41,081 bases of DNA from an uncultured Bacteroidales bacterium (lineage in GTDB: Bacteria > Bacteroidota > Bacteroidia > Bacteroidales > UBA4417): positions 1 through 41,081 of the forward strand of contig CAIJPI010000280.1 in NCBI GenBank assembly GCA_903822525.1, written 5' to 3'. The notes below the pieces were generated by a model. The model worked only from the letters and a program-made list of their open reading frames with translations. It was not told where the DNA came from and did not search any database. The position numbers were made by a program, and so were the translations under genes. Below are positions 9,482-17,903 of this stretch, one piece after another. Position 1 is the first letter of the stretch; each line of letters starts with the position of its first letter.

Positions 9482-10035
9482 TCAGGAATATTATTATCGT
9501 AGCAATTATGCTGTTGACGGGTGCTTGTAACCTGGCATTGGGCCAGCAGTTACCTCAGATTGAAAAAATACGGGACCAGTTTTTTGCATTCGATAAATCG
9601 AAGAATGCTGCCCTTAACCTTTATAAGTCACTCGAATTTGCCGATCTGTCAGGTAATCCTGTTATACTTGCCTACCGCGGGGCTTCTTCTGCTGCATCAG
9701 CAGGCTGTGTTAGCGGGGTGATGTCAAAATTGGAATACTTTAATCACGGTAAATCAGAACTGGAAAAAGCTGTTAGCATTAAACCACTCGATGCCGAAAT
9801 AAGGTTCCTCAGGTTAGCAACGCAGGTGAATGCCCCCGGATTTCTTGGTTATTCAGGTGATATCAGGACAGATAAAGCCTTAATTATAAAAACACTTAGC
9901 CTTGTTCAGGCAAATCATCCAAATGCGTACCTTTATCAGCGGATTTGTCAATTCCTGCTTTCTTATGTTAAACTGGAAGCATCAGAAAAAAATACTATAA
10001 AACAGCTTGTTATAAAATTTACATCAAAGAAATAA
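9478..10035 (+). CDS. Exported protein of unknown function in the carotenoid operon
   Basis: This 185-residue protein is not a recognised enzyme. Residues 1-22 form a clear signal peptide ending ALGQQ, so it should be in the periplasm or membrane-attached. A Cys at residue 17 (TGAC) is a poor lipobox match because of Thr at -3. The remainder is helical, with YKSLEFADLSGNPVILAYRG and then 'NHGKSELEKAVSIKPLDAEIRFLRL'-like spacing, which resembles a degenerate TPR-type repeat; I infer this by eye. Its start overlaps the crtB stop by 4 bases and its stop overlaps the idi start by one base, so it is coupled to both neighbours. That position argues for a role tied to pigment synthesis or envelope placement. 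Confidence 0.8.
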   Translation: MIRNIIIVAIMLLTGACNLALGQQLPQIEKIRDQFFAFDKSKNAALNLYKSLEFADLSGNPVILAYRGASSAASAGCVSGVMSKLEYFNHGKSELEKAVSIKPLDAEIRFLRLATQVNAPGFLGYSGDIRTDKALIIKTLSLVQANHPNAYLYQRICQFLLSYVKLEASEKNTIKQLVIKFTSKK

Positions 10036-10562
10036 TGACGGAGAACGTAATACTTGTTGACTCGAACGACACGCCGGTTGGCGAGATGGAAAAGATGGAA
10101 GCTCACTTGAAAGGTGAATTGCACAGGGCGCTTTCTGTGCTGGTTTTCAGCAGTCAGGGCGAAATTCTGTTGCAGCAAAGGGCTTTCAGTAAGTACCATA
10201 CGCCCGGCTTGTGGAGTAATACATGTTGCAGTCATCCCCGGCCGGGCGAGGTTAGCCTCGAAGCAGCAACCCGAAGGCTTGGCGAAGAAATGGGCTTTAC
10301 CACCGAATTGACTAATTCGTTCAGTTTTATTTACAAGGCTCATTTCGAAAATGGACTTACAGAGCATGAGTATGATCATGTCTTTTTTGGAAATTTTGAT
10401 GGTGTGCCGGTACCCAATCCCGACGAGGCTCACGATTATAAGTGGATCAGCCCGGTTGCACTTATGGAAGATATGCGTTCGGAACCCGGCAGGTATACAG
10501 TATGGTTCAGGATTATCATGGAGAAAATGGAAGAACGCTTTCCCGAACTGTTTGCTTTATAA
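10035..10562 (+). CDS. idi: Isopentenyl-diphosphate isomerase, type I
   Basis: Interconverts IPP and DMAPP, the C5 units for carotenoids and other isoprenoids; a cytosolic Nudix-fold metalloenzyme. Key features: KGELHRALSVLVF at the start of the fold, the active-site Cys in WSNTCCSHPRPGE (Cys65 by alignment with the E. coli 'NSVCGHP' motif), the Nudix-like EAATRRLGEEMGF, and the acidic metal and catalytic segment TEHEYDHVF with Glu110 and Glu112. At 175 residues it has the normal bacterial length. Its ATG overlaps the previous stop (TAATG), so it is part of the crt operon. Confidence 0.95.
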   Translation: MTENVILVDSNDTPVGEMEKMEAHLKGELHRALSVLVFSSQGEILLQQRAFSKYHTPGLWSNTCCSHPRPGEVSLEAATRRLGEEMGFTTELTNSFSFIYKAHFENGLTEHEYDHVFFGNFDGVPVPNPDEAHDYKWISPVALMEDMRSEPGRYTVWFRIIMEKMEERFPELFAL

Positions 10563-10599
10563 TAATTATAGGTCTAAGTAAAAATACAATCTGATTACA

Positions 10600-11061
10600 A
10601 TGGAAACGACATTTAAAATTCTACTGGTAGTATTGGCGTTTGGCTTTATGGAGTTTATGGCCTGGTTTACGCATAAGTATGTAATGCATGGCTTTATGTG
10701 GTTTTTCCACCGCGACCATCATATCAGAGATGGACGTAAAATAGAATGGAACGATGTATTTGCCATCATATTTGCTTTTCCCAGCATACTGCTTATCTAT
10801 CTGGGTGTTGTAACGCCCGACGGCTATCTGTTAAGTATTGGTATTGGCATTATGCTTTACGGTGCTGCCTATTTTATGTTTCATGATGTGTATGTGCATC
10901 AAAGAATCCCGATTCTGAAAAACTTCTCGAACCGTTACCTGCGTGCAACGGTGAAAGCTCATCTGGATCACCATAACCCAAATGCAGAATATAACTTTGG
11001 ATTTCTGGTTGCCCCGATGAAATACTATAAAGAAGAGTTTGGCAAAAAGAAAAAAGTATAA
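10600..11061 (+). CDS. crtZ: Beta-carotene hydroxylase (CrtZ)
   Basis: A membrane di-iron hydroxylase of the fatty-acid-hydroxylase superfamily that adds 3-OH groups to beta-carotene rings, giving zeaxanthin. The 153 residues have hydrophobic segments and all four histidine clusters expected for CrtZ: HKYVMH (25-30), HRDHH (37-41), HDVYVHQR and HLDHH. The phrase GFMWFFHRDHH is characteristic. It lies 37 bases after idi and before the lycopene cyclase. With no ketolase (crtW) in the window, zeaxanthin is the expected end product here. Confidence 0.94.
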   Translation: METTFKILLVVLAFGFMEFMAWFTHKYVMHGFMWFFHRDHHIRDGRKIEWNDVFAIIFAFPSILLIYLGVVTPDGYLLSIGIGIMLYGAAYFMFHDVYVHQRIPILKNFSNRYLRATVKAHLDHHNPNAEYNFGFLVAPMKYYKEEFGKKKKV

Positions 11062-11237
11062 AAATACCTTTCCTTTTAATCAGAAAGAAATGCTTTTTCC
11101 TGCTGTCATGGCATCTGATGGTTTATGCCGTAAAAGCTTTCCTGACATATTGTTATTAAGCCTTATTTGTGGCTGGAACTGAAAGTAAAAAATCAGATTC
11201 AAATTCATTTATACGTTGACACAATTTTCGAAACGCC

Positions 11238-11936
11238 ATGGATAAATGGTTATATGTTTTTATCAACCTGGGTGCAGTAAGCATACCGTTTATTGCCGGT
11301 TTCGACAATAGGCTCAGGTTCCACAAGCAATGGCAGTATCTGTTTCCTGCCATGGCCCTGACCATGCTGGTTTTTATTCCCTGGGATATGCTTAAAACGG
11401 ATTTGGCAGTATGGGGCTTCAATCCCCGTTACCTCTTAGGGTTTTATATCGGTAATCTGCCGTTGGAAGAATGGCTTTTTTTTATAGCAATTCCTTATGC
11501 CTGCCTGTTTACGTACCATTCGCTGAATTATCTGGTGAAAACAGATTTTATTGGCAGATATGCCGGCCGGATAACTCTTGTACTTGGACTTCTGCTGCTG
11601 GCCATAGGTATCCTGAATACCGGCAAACTGTATACTTCAATTACATTTATTTCGACAGGCAGTTTTTTGCTGCTGCACCATTTTGTGATACGTGCCGGAT
11701 ATATGGGGCGATTTTACCTTATGTACCTGGTTACCCTGCTGCCCTTTTTTATTGTGAACGGGATACTTACCGGTTCATTTATACCGGGAGAGGTTGTGTT
11801 TTACGATGATTCGCAAAATCTTGGCATAAGACTGGGAACCATTCCTGTTGAGGATATGGTATACGGCCTGCTGTTATTGCTAATGAATGTAACCTGGTTC
11901 GAATTTTTCAGGAAGAAAAGGGCAAACGGTATCTGA
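11238..11936 (+). CDS. Lycopene cyclase, fused CrtYc-CrtYd type
   Basis: An integral membrane cyclase that converts lycopene to beta-carotene. The 232-residue protein has about six or seven hydrophobic helices and two copies of the heterodimeric-cyclase signature: GNLPLEEWLFF around residue 75 and GTIPVEDMVYGL near the end. Each carries the P-x-E-(E/D) motif of the CrtYc and CrtYd halves, respectively. In actinobacteria these halves are separate genes; here they are fused in one chain, as is usual in Bacteroidota and archaea. It is the last gene of the operon, convergent with the next gene with only 13 bases between, and no terminator was seen. Confidence 0.9.
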   Translation: MDKWLYVFINLGAVSIPFIAGFDNRLRFHKQWQYLFPAMALTMLVFIPWDMLKTDLAVWGFNPRYLLGFYIGNLPLEEWLFFIAIPYACLFTYHSLNYLVKTDFIGRYAGRITLVLGLLLLAIGILNTGKLYTSITFISTGSFLLLHHFVIRAGYMGRFYLMYLVTLLPFFIVNGILTGSFIPGEVVFYDDSQNLGIRLGTIPVEDMVYGLLLLLMNVTWFEFFRKKRANGI

Positions 11937-11949
11937 TGTTATTTACCTG

Positions 11950-13236
11950 TCAGGCGGGAGCATCCTTGCTTTCGAAATACACTGCATTACTTCGCCTGAG
12001 GTCCTCGCCGGTCGGGCTCTGAAAAACGCGCAAATCGAACTGCGGTATGATTGCCAGTATATGATCGAAAATATCGGATTGGACTTTTTCGTAGCGAATA
12101 AAGGCAGTTTCGAGTGTGAACGCATATATTTCGATAGGAATTCCTGACGAATTGGGCTGCAGTTGACGAACCAACAGGTCGCTGCTGTTATCAACCATCT
12201 GATGGTGTGCCAGGTATTCCTCAAGATAAGCCCTAAAGACGCCAATGTTCGTTTGCCTGCGACCGTTCACAAACACCGAATTGTCAATGGCGTTTTCTTT
12301 GTTATAGTTTTCAAGTTCGGCTTCGGTCCGGTCAATATATTCCTGCAGAATGGTAATCCGCCTGAATTTATCAAGCATTTCCTGTGAGCAGAATTTTACA
12401 CTCGACATATCGATGCTGATGGAGCGTTTCATACGCCTCACACCTGAGTCCTTCATTCCACGGTAGTTCTGAAAAGACTCCGAAACCAGCGAATATGTAG
12501 GCAGGGTTGAGATGGTATTATCAAAATTCTGAACTTTTACCGTTGTCAGCGAAATTTCGAGAACTGTGCCGTCAGCACCATATTTAGGCATGCTGATCCA
12601 GTCACCCTGTCGAACCATATCGTTGGCCGACAGTTGAATGCCGCCCACAAAGCCTAGAATGGGATCCTTGAATATAAGCAGCAGCACCGCCGAAAAAGCA
12701 CCCAGACCTGTAAGCATGTAAATAGGCGATTGATTGAACAGCAGCGACAGTATAAGCAGAAAGACTACAATAAACACTACAATTTTGCCAATCTGAATAT
12801 ATCCTTTAATAGGATGATACAGGGCAAATTCGCTTTTCTGATACATCGCATACACCGCATTGAGAAAGGAGTTGATGATCAGCAGAAATATTACAATAAT
12901 GTATATGTTGGTCAGTTTTAACGTAGCTGCAATTACACCCGGAAACTCATCGAGAGTAACAGGAATAGCCTGGTAAATCAGAATGCCGGGAACAAGGAAT
13001 GCCATCCGTTGGAAAACTCTGTGCTCCAGTAAGGCATCGTCCCAGTTGCTTTCAGTACGTAAGGCGATTTTTTTCAGGATGCGGATAATGACAAACTTTG
13101 AGATGTAATACAATATGACACATAATAGTAATACCATCAGAAAGTCTGAAATTCCGGTTATCTGCGAGGCAGTATCAGGTGAAACTCCAAGTCGTGAAAG
13201 CCATAGTGCTATTATTCTGACCAGTGAATCGAACAT
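11950..13236 (-). CDS. MscS-family mechanosensitive channel (YbdG-like)
   Basis: An inner-membrane channel expected to open on membrane tension during osmotic downshift. The 428 residues show about five N-terminal hydrophobic segments up to ~190. Then follows the MscS core with the pore-lining helix region and the beta domain: WISMPKYGADGTVLEISLTT and VQNFDNTISTLPTYSLVSES, then a basic RRMKRSISID segment. The long cytoplasmic C-terminus and the overall size resemble E. coli YbdG (miniconductance, about 415 residues) more than the 286-residue MscS. It is convergent with the crt operon and is not obviously part of an operon with SUI1 upstream (54 bases). Confidence 0.88.
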   Translation of the reverse strand: MFDSLVRIIALWLSRLGVSPDTASQITGISDFLMVLLLCVILYYISKFVIIRILKKIALRTESNWDDALLEHRVFQRMAFLVPGILIYQAIPVTLDEFPGVIAATLKLTNIYIIVIFLLIINSFLNAVYAMYQKSEFALYHPIKGYIQIGKIVVFIVVFLLILSLLFNQSPIYMLTGLGAFSAVLLLIFKDPILGFVGGIQLSANDMVRQGDWISMPKYGADGTVLEISLTTVKVQNFDNTISTLPTYSLVSESFQNYRGMKDSGVRRMKRSISIDMSSVKFCSQEMLDKFRRITILQEYIDRTEAELENYNKENAIDNSVFVNGRRQTNIGVFRAYLEEYLAHHQMVDNSSDLLVRQLQPNSSGIPIEIYAFTLETAFIRYEKVQSDIFDHILAIIPQFDLRVFQSPTGEDLRRSNAVYFESKDAPA

Positions 13237-13290
13237 AGATAAATTGTTTTGAGTATATTTTTAAGTGGGAAAGTAATTATCTGTAGTATA

Positions 13291-13632
13291 TCAACCGCCG
13301 GCTAATTTTGCCTTGTATCCTTCTTTGGTAAGCAACTCCATGATTTTTGCCCTGAAATCACCCTGTATTATTATTTCATTCTCTTTAGCTGAACCGCCGA
13401 CGCCACATTTGCTTTTCAACATGCGGCCAAGTTCTTCAAGATCGCTTTGTGAACCGATAAACCCGGTGATCAGTGTAACTTGTTTGCCGCCCCGTGATTT
13501 GCGATCGAGCATAACACGCAGATTCTGCTGCTGCGGAGGCAAAGTTACAGACTCGGTGACTTCTTCAACCCTGTAATTGTAGTGTGGATTTGTTGAGTAC
13601 ACTATGCCTGTAGGTTTGTTTTTCTTCGACAT
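13291..13632 (-). CDS. SUI1/YciH-type translation initiation factor
   Basis: A 113-residue homologue of eukaryotic eIF1 (SUI1) and E. coli YciH. These are thought to bind the 30S subunit and affect initiation fidelity. The C-terminal half carries the domain: [17 protein letters not shown], then [20 protein letters not shown] and the closing [23 protein letters not shown] pattern. The N-terminal ~35 residues are polar and variable, as in relatives. It lies between the MscS-like gene and the DAG kinase on the same strand. Confidence 0.92.
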   Translation of the reverse strand: MSKKNKPTGIVYSTNPHYNYRVEEVTESVTLPPQQQNLRVMLDRKSRGGKQVTLITGFIGSQSDLEELGRMLKSKCGVGGSAKENEIIIQGDFRAKIMELLTKEGYKAKLAGG

Positions 13633-13716
13633 GCTAAAAGAAAGGGGTTAAGTTTTAGGGGTTGGATTGGGTTTTATAGCGAATTGCGATTATAATCTTC
13701 ATTAAATAACTGTCCG

Positions 13717-14607
13717 TCAGGGGACTATAACGCAGAGAGCTAATGGTTTAATGCTGATATTGACAGGCGACTTAACAACTTTTGGCTCACCATCGATATT
13801 CATCAGCGGATCGGTTTCCTGTTGTATACTGATGGTTTTCCCCTTGTAATACTCAGCGTACCCGGTTTTAACAGGGGTTCCTTTCATTAGGTGATAGCCC
13901 ACGTTCAGTAACTGAGAGACCGGCATTTTTTTGATGATACAAATATCCAGTAAGCCATCATCTACTTTTGCATCAGGGGCGATGCGGGTATTAAAGCCGA
14001 ACTGATCGCTATTGGCGAATATAATCATGAGCGCCTGTTTTTCGAGGCTTACTCCGTCGATGGTGAGTTTGTAGGTTTGAGGCTTGTATGCACTGAATTC
14101 GTTCAAGATGATCTGCATATAGGAAATCATTCCACGTATATAGGATTCAGCAAATTTTTCAGCCACAAAAGCATCGAAGCCAATTCCGGCAATGCTTGTA
14201 AACAGCATGTCGTTTACTGTAGCCACATCCATCAGTTTTGTGTTTCCACGGATTATAGTCCGCAATGCCAAAGCGTAGCTCATCGAAATCCCCAGGCAGC
14301 GTGCAAGCCCGTTTCCTGACCCTGCCGGCAGTATGCCCATGGGGATGCCGGTATTTACTAAAGCACAGGCTACTTCATTTACAGTACCATCGCCTCCTGA
14401 AGCAACAATGATATCAGCACCTCTTTCGATGGCATTTTTTGCAATTTCAGTAGCATGCCCGGCCTGTTCAGTAAATATAACTTCAGGAATGAAGCGTGAT
14501 GATGGAATGATGTTTCCGGCAAGTAACTCGATAATCACTTTGCTTTTAGGCGTGATACCGGCTTTGGGATTCACAATAAATACGATGTTCTTTTTTCCTT
14601 CAGTCAT
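13717..14607 (-). CDS. Diacylglycerol/lipid kinase (YegS/DgkB family)
   Basis: A soluble or peripheral kinase phosphorylating diacylglycerol or a related lipid. It has 296 residues: the N-terminal catalytic domain has VNPKAG, the glycine-rich nucleotide loop VASGGDGTVNEVA and the phrase GILPAGSGNGLARCLGI; the C-terminal beta-sandwich ends with DDGLLDICIIKK and NIDGEP. Length is typical of the DAGK_cat family. It starts 3 bases after the stop of the upstream LtaS/MdoB-like gene, so the two are co-transcribed. Such transferases release diacylglycerol from phosphatidylglycerol, so recycling this product to phosphatidic acid is a sensible role (inference). Confidence 0.9.
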   Translation of the reverse strand: MTEGKKNIVFIVNPKAGITPKSKVIIELLAGNIIPSSRFIPEVIFTEQAGHATEIAKNAIERGADIIVASGGDGTVNEVACALVNTGIPMGILPAGSGNGLARCLGISMSYALALRTIIRGNTKLMDVATVNDMLFTSIAGIGFDAFVAEKFAESYIRGMISYMQIILNEFSAYKPQTYKLTIDGVSLEKQALMIIFANSDQFGFNTRIAPDAKVDDGLLDICIIKKMPVSQLLNVGYHLMKGTPVKTGYAEYYKGKTISIQQETDPLMNIDGEPKVVKSPVNISIKPLALCVIVP

Positions 14608-14610
14608 ATG

Positions 14611-16560
14611 TTACTGGATCGATAGCTTATTCGCAATCATGCGGTTGTTGTATTGTTGCAGAATGGCCTTTAGTAAATTGTCTTTATCCACTGCAATATT
14701 TTTTTCGAGTAGATAGAGGTTTTTTGTAAGCAGGCTGTCGTGTGCGAAGTTATATAATGCATTTGAATTGAAATGATCTGTTTGCCATACATATTCATCC
14801 TGTATTAGCTGGTAATTCCCGTTCAGGAAACTCAGCCCGAAGCGTGGTTCATCACTTCGTAGCAACGAACCACCGAAGGCAATGAATGGGCTTGGGTAAT
14901 GGAGCATATCGAGCACGGTGGGCATGATGTCGGTTTGCTGTGCAATAATTTCCTCATGCCCTGCGGTTCCATCCTTTGGTTCATAAAAAATAACAGGAAC
15001 ATAGTACTGACCAACCCTGTTTTTATAATACGCCTGCCAGGCTTCTGAAGTGTGATCGGCTGTAATCACAAAAATCGTATTCTGAAACCAGGGCATGGTC
15101 TGGGCTTTCTCAAAGAATTTTCTGAGCGCATAATCGGTATACATAATGGTTTGCTGGATTTCCAGCGGCCCTTTCCTGAAGCGGTTCTTGTATTTTTCCG
15201 GAACTTTGTACGGGTGATGCGATGAGAGCGTGAACACTGCACTCATAAAGGGCTGTGGTGTTGCATTGAGTTTGTGGGCAATATACTGCAGGTAGGGCTC
15301 ATCCCATATCCCCCAGTTCCCATCAAAATCGGATTGATCGGGATATTCACTTTTGCCAAAGTAGGAATCAAACCCTGCCGAACGGCAGAAAGCATCAAAT
15401 CCCATAGTGCCGTTTTTCCCGCCGTGAAAAAATGACGTTTGGTATCCTTCTGTTTTCAGCGTGCTTGCCAGGCTGTTAAATTTATTGGAAGCATACTGCG
15501 AAGTAATAAAATCTTCTGTCATCCAGGTAGGAAGGGAGGCCAGTACGGCTGGAATCCCTTCGATACTGCGCTTGCCGTTGGAAAATCCTTCGTACACAAG
15601 GCTTTTTTTAGCCAGGCTGTCAAGGAAAGGTGTGAAATCACTGTTAAGGTTCCCTTCCTGGTGGGAGAGGACTCCTATATGTTCAGCCGAAAAGCTTTCG
15701 AGTATGATAACAAAAACATTTTTTTTCTTCATCGGGACTACCTGGCCAAGGCTATCCCTGAGAGAATAGTTTTTCTCCGCGTTAAAAATGCGGATCATTT
15801 CATTCTCATCTTTAAAATAGCTGACTTTCTTAATTCCCTGCTGGCCGGAAGAGCGCATAAGCGTAAAGGCTGAATTGAGAACAATAGCTGTTTCCTGCGA
15901 TGGCGCATATTGCGATGCGCTCAAAATCCCTACCGGCTTCAGTTGAATGCCCCCTCTCACGCCCAGAACGGATAAGGCAAAGAATAATACCATAAGGGCG
16001 CTCTGCGAAAGATAATAATGTGAATTTTTCTTTTGCTTCCTGTCAGAAATGCGGATTCGGCGGGCAATGTAAACAAGGAGAAAAGTACTCAGCATCCAGA
16101 GAATAAACACATACCAGTAGTCGCGGATAAACTGAGGCAGCATGTTGGCTGTATCGTCGCCCGTACTTATGTATTTGAATATGTCGATTGTCATTCGCTT
16201 TAGCGTAAACGGGTAATAGGCCGAATCAGCAAGATTTGGTATCAGCAGGATAATATTTGCCAAATAGTATAGGGTATCCGAAAAAATCCCAAATACTCTT
16301 TGATTGCGGAAATGAAATGGCAGAAGAAGCAGAAAGATATACAATGCGTTGGCATAAATAAGTGCCACCACATCGAACCTGAGTCCTGCAATAGTGTAAT
16401 AGAGTAGTTTGGAAGGCGTTATTCCGGGGAATAGCGAAGGATGTAAAAAGTATATCAGTAACCTTGTAATAACCAGCAGAAACAAAACAACGAGTAAACG
16501 AAGCACGAGTGTGATATGTGGATTTCCTGTGAAAAAGGATTTTCGTAGAGTGCTGGGCAT
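14611..16560 (-). CDS. LtaS/MdoB-like phosphoglycerol transferase (sulfatase fold)
   Basis: A membrane protein of 649 residues with five N-terminal hydrophobic segments (to ~205) and an exported alkaline-phosphatase/sulfatase-fold domain. Visible catalytic features are the first metal ligand in VIILESFSAEHIG (Glu288), the nucleophile region NGKRSIEGIPAVLASLP, and VITADHTSE with the Asp-His metal pair. The MdoB pattern has Thr in the RT-x-x-G nucleophile motif; this protein has Ser332. The family transfers glycerol phosphate from phosphatidylglycerol to glycans or teichoic acid. Gram-negative Bacteroidota lack lipoteichoic acid, so the acceptor here is unknown. The gene leads a unit with the DAG kinase. 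Confidence 0.88.
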   Translation of the reverse strand: MPSTLRKSFFTGNPHITLVLRLLVVLFLLVITRLLIYFLHPSLFPGITPSKLLYYTIAGLRFDVVALIYANALYIFLLLLPFHFRNQRVFGIFSDTLYYLANIILLIPNLADSAYYPFTLKRMTIDIFKYISTGDDTANMLPQFIRDYWYVFILWMLSTFLLVYIARRIRISDRKQKKNSHYYLSQSALMVLFFALSVLGVRGGIQLKPVGILSASQYAPSQETAIVLNSAFTLMRSSGQQGIKKVSYFKDENEMIRIFNAEKNYSLRDSLGQVVPMKKKNVFVIILESFSAEHIGVLSHQEGNLNSDFTPFLDSLAKKSLVYEGFSNGKRSIEGIPAVLASLPTWMTEDFITSQYASNKFNSLASTLKTEGYQTSFFHGGKNGTMGFDAFCRSAGFDSYFGKSEYPDQSDFDGNWGIWDEPYLQYIAHKLNATPQPFMSAVFTLSSHHPYKVPEKYKNRFRKGPLEIQQTIMYTDYALRKFFEKAQTMPWFQNTIFVITADHTSEAWQAYYKNRVGQYYVPVIFYEPKDGTAGHEEIIAQQTDIMPTVLDMLHYPSPFIAFGGSLLRSDEPRFGLSFLNGNYQLIQDEYVWQTDHFNSNALYNFAHDSLLTKNLYLLEKNIAVDKDNLLKAILQQYNNRMIANKLSIQ

Positions 16561-16652
16561 CGTTTACGGTAGTATGCTTTTAGTTATGTGGCTAATATAC
16601 TTAAAATACAAAGTTGATATAGTATCAGCTGTTTGAACCGGCAAAAATAAAA

Positions 16653-16682
16653 AAATAAGAGATGCCATTGGGCATCTCTTAT
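16653..16682 (-). terminator. Terminator of the lipoprotein gene at 16728
   Basis: A perfect 12-bp stem at 16655-16682 (arms ATAAGAGATGCC and GGCATCTCTTAT, loop ATTG). On the minus strand a T-rich tract follows at 16641-16656. Confidence 0.75.
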
Positions 16683-16723
16683 TAATCTATACAGAGTTCA
16701 TGTTAATCTATACAGAGTACATG
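16682..16723. repeat. Two tandem 21-bp copies
   Basis: The unit starts TTAATCTATACAGAGT and ends CATG. It occurs twice back to back (16682-16702, 16703-16723) with one difference (T versus A at unit position 17). It lies between the lipoprotein stop and its terminator, so it would be in the 3' untranslated RNA. Confidence 0.85.
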
Positions 16724-16727
16724 TGTG

Positions 16728-17609
16728 TTACTTCTGAATTTTGACCTCAATTTTGATAGATCTGTCAGCGCCTGAGGTGCCGTTAATCTCAAGTACTTTG
16801 TACATCCCCTTTTTGCCGGGGTTGTTTGAGGTTGAGGCAGTTTCGAAGGCGACAATGTCGTCCACTTTTAAACCGTTAATGTGCGTGGCAGTGAAGTTTG
16901 TAGCGGCAGCAATAACATCGGATTCGGTTGTTACTGCCGACCAGTCAAGGCCAAAGGTGAGTTTGAACTGTGTTGCATTGCGGGTTGTCCAGTCTTTGCA
17001 TTCAACAAATTCGGGAACATCGAGCAACTGTGCATCGGAAATAGCAACGATGGAGGCTTTATTTGTGGTGCCGTAATAAAAAACCATATCCGCCTGGTCA
17101 GAATTTGCCCTGGCTATTGCCAGTTTCATAACTGAATTGTCGAAAGTTGAATAAAAGCTTCCCAGACCCGGGTTAAGCTGACCTCCCAGTAACACTGCCG
17201 TGTATGTGTTTATGGATGAGCCTGTAGCAGTAAGTGTTAACGAAACCTCTGCCGTTTGACCGTCCTTGTCAGTGATTTTAAATGTGAGAATTATGCTTCC
17301 GGCTTCGGGTGGCGAAGTAACTATAAAGTCTTTTGTGAAAGTTTCATTCGAAAATGTTGAATCGAGCAATGTTATTGGCGTTGCGCCCGATGTGGCAGTA
17401 ACCAGCAGGTTAACCAATGCTGAACTCCCGCTTTTGGCCGAAATTCCAACTTTAAAAGTAGTGTTAACAGGAACTGTAATATCGGAAGAGGTATAGTCAG
17501 TTCCGGTTACGAATTCAATTGTTGGAGGTGTGGTGTCTTTGCTGCAGGATGATAATGAGGTGATAACTGCCAATAAAACAATGGCAAATAAAGATGTGAT
17601 TCTTTTCAT
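16728..17609 (-). CDS. Lipoprotein with Ig-like N-terminal domain, unknown function
   Basis: The start at 17609 (MKRITSLFA) gives 293 residues beginning with a lipoprotein signal peptide and lipobox LSSCSK. The open frame extends further upstream, but that part lacks signal character. After the Cys come TTPPTIEFVTG and a beta-rich stretch to ~135 (VNTTFKVGISAKSG, ILTFKITDKDGQTAEVSLT), which resembles an immunoglobulin/cadherin-like fold. The C-terminal half mentions YYGTTNKASIVAISD and ends with a small beta domain (KKGMYKVLEINGT). Such proteins are common on Bacteroidota cell surfaces. No enzymatic motif is seen. A terminator follows, with a tandem repeat between. Confidence 0.78.
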   Translation of the reverse strand: MKRITSLFAIVLLAVITSLSSCSKDTTPPTIEFVTGTDYTSSDITVPVNTTFKVGISAKSGSSALVNLLVTATSGATPITLLDSTFSNETFTKDFIVTSPPEAGSIILTFKITDKDGQTAEVSLTLTATGSSINTYTAVLLGGQLNPGLGSFYSTFDNSVMKLAIARANSDQADMVFYYGTTNKASIVAISDAQLLDVPEFVECKDWTTRNATQFKLTFGLDWSAVTTESDVIAAATNFTATHINGLKVDDIVAFETASTSNNPGKKGMYKVLEINGTSGADRSIKIEVKIQK

Positions 17610-17864
17610 GGGTTTTTGGTTTTTTTTGTAAGTAAAGTGATAATTTGTGTGTTGGGGTTGCTTTTTAGATGATGAAATGTAAAATTTAACAATAAATTTC
17701 CAGATGCTCAAATTTCGTGCCACTAATAGAATTTCAACCTTAATGCGTTCGAAGCTCTTGTTTAAGTAGGTAAATAGATATTAACCAATAGGGTGTTAAC
17801 AAAAAAAAGAAAAAAAAGTTGTTAATAAAAACAAATAACGTGTTCAATATGATAAATATTTGTA

Positions 17865-17872
17865 TACTTTTG
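17865..17872 (+). promoter_or_regulatory. Predicted -7 element for the small lipoprotein
   Basis: TACTTTTG is an exact TAnnTTTG match. It places the transcript start near 17876, 28 bases before the ATG. The -33 element (TGTT near 17841) is weak. Confidence 0.5.
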
Positions 17873-17903
17873 CTGAAAATTAACCTCCTAAAACAAACAA
17901 CAC

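Noticed and set aside
9478-10035. Lipoprotein signal (TGAC) for the unknown crt-operon protein
   Set aside because: Thr at -3 is a poor lipobox, and a better signal peptidase I site (ALG|QQ) follows; left as ordinary exported protein.
9963-10433. 156-residue minus-strand frame antisense to idi
   Set aside because: The plus-strand idi and its upstream neighbour have full family motifs and tight operon overlaps; the antisense frame has none.
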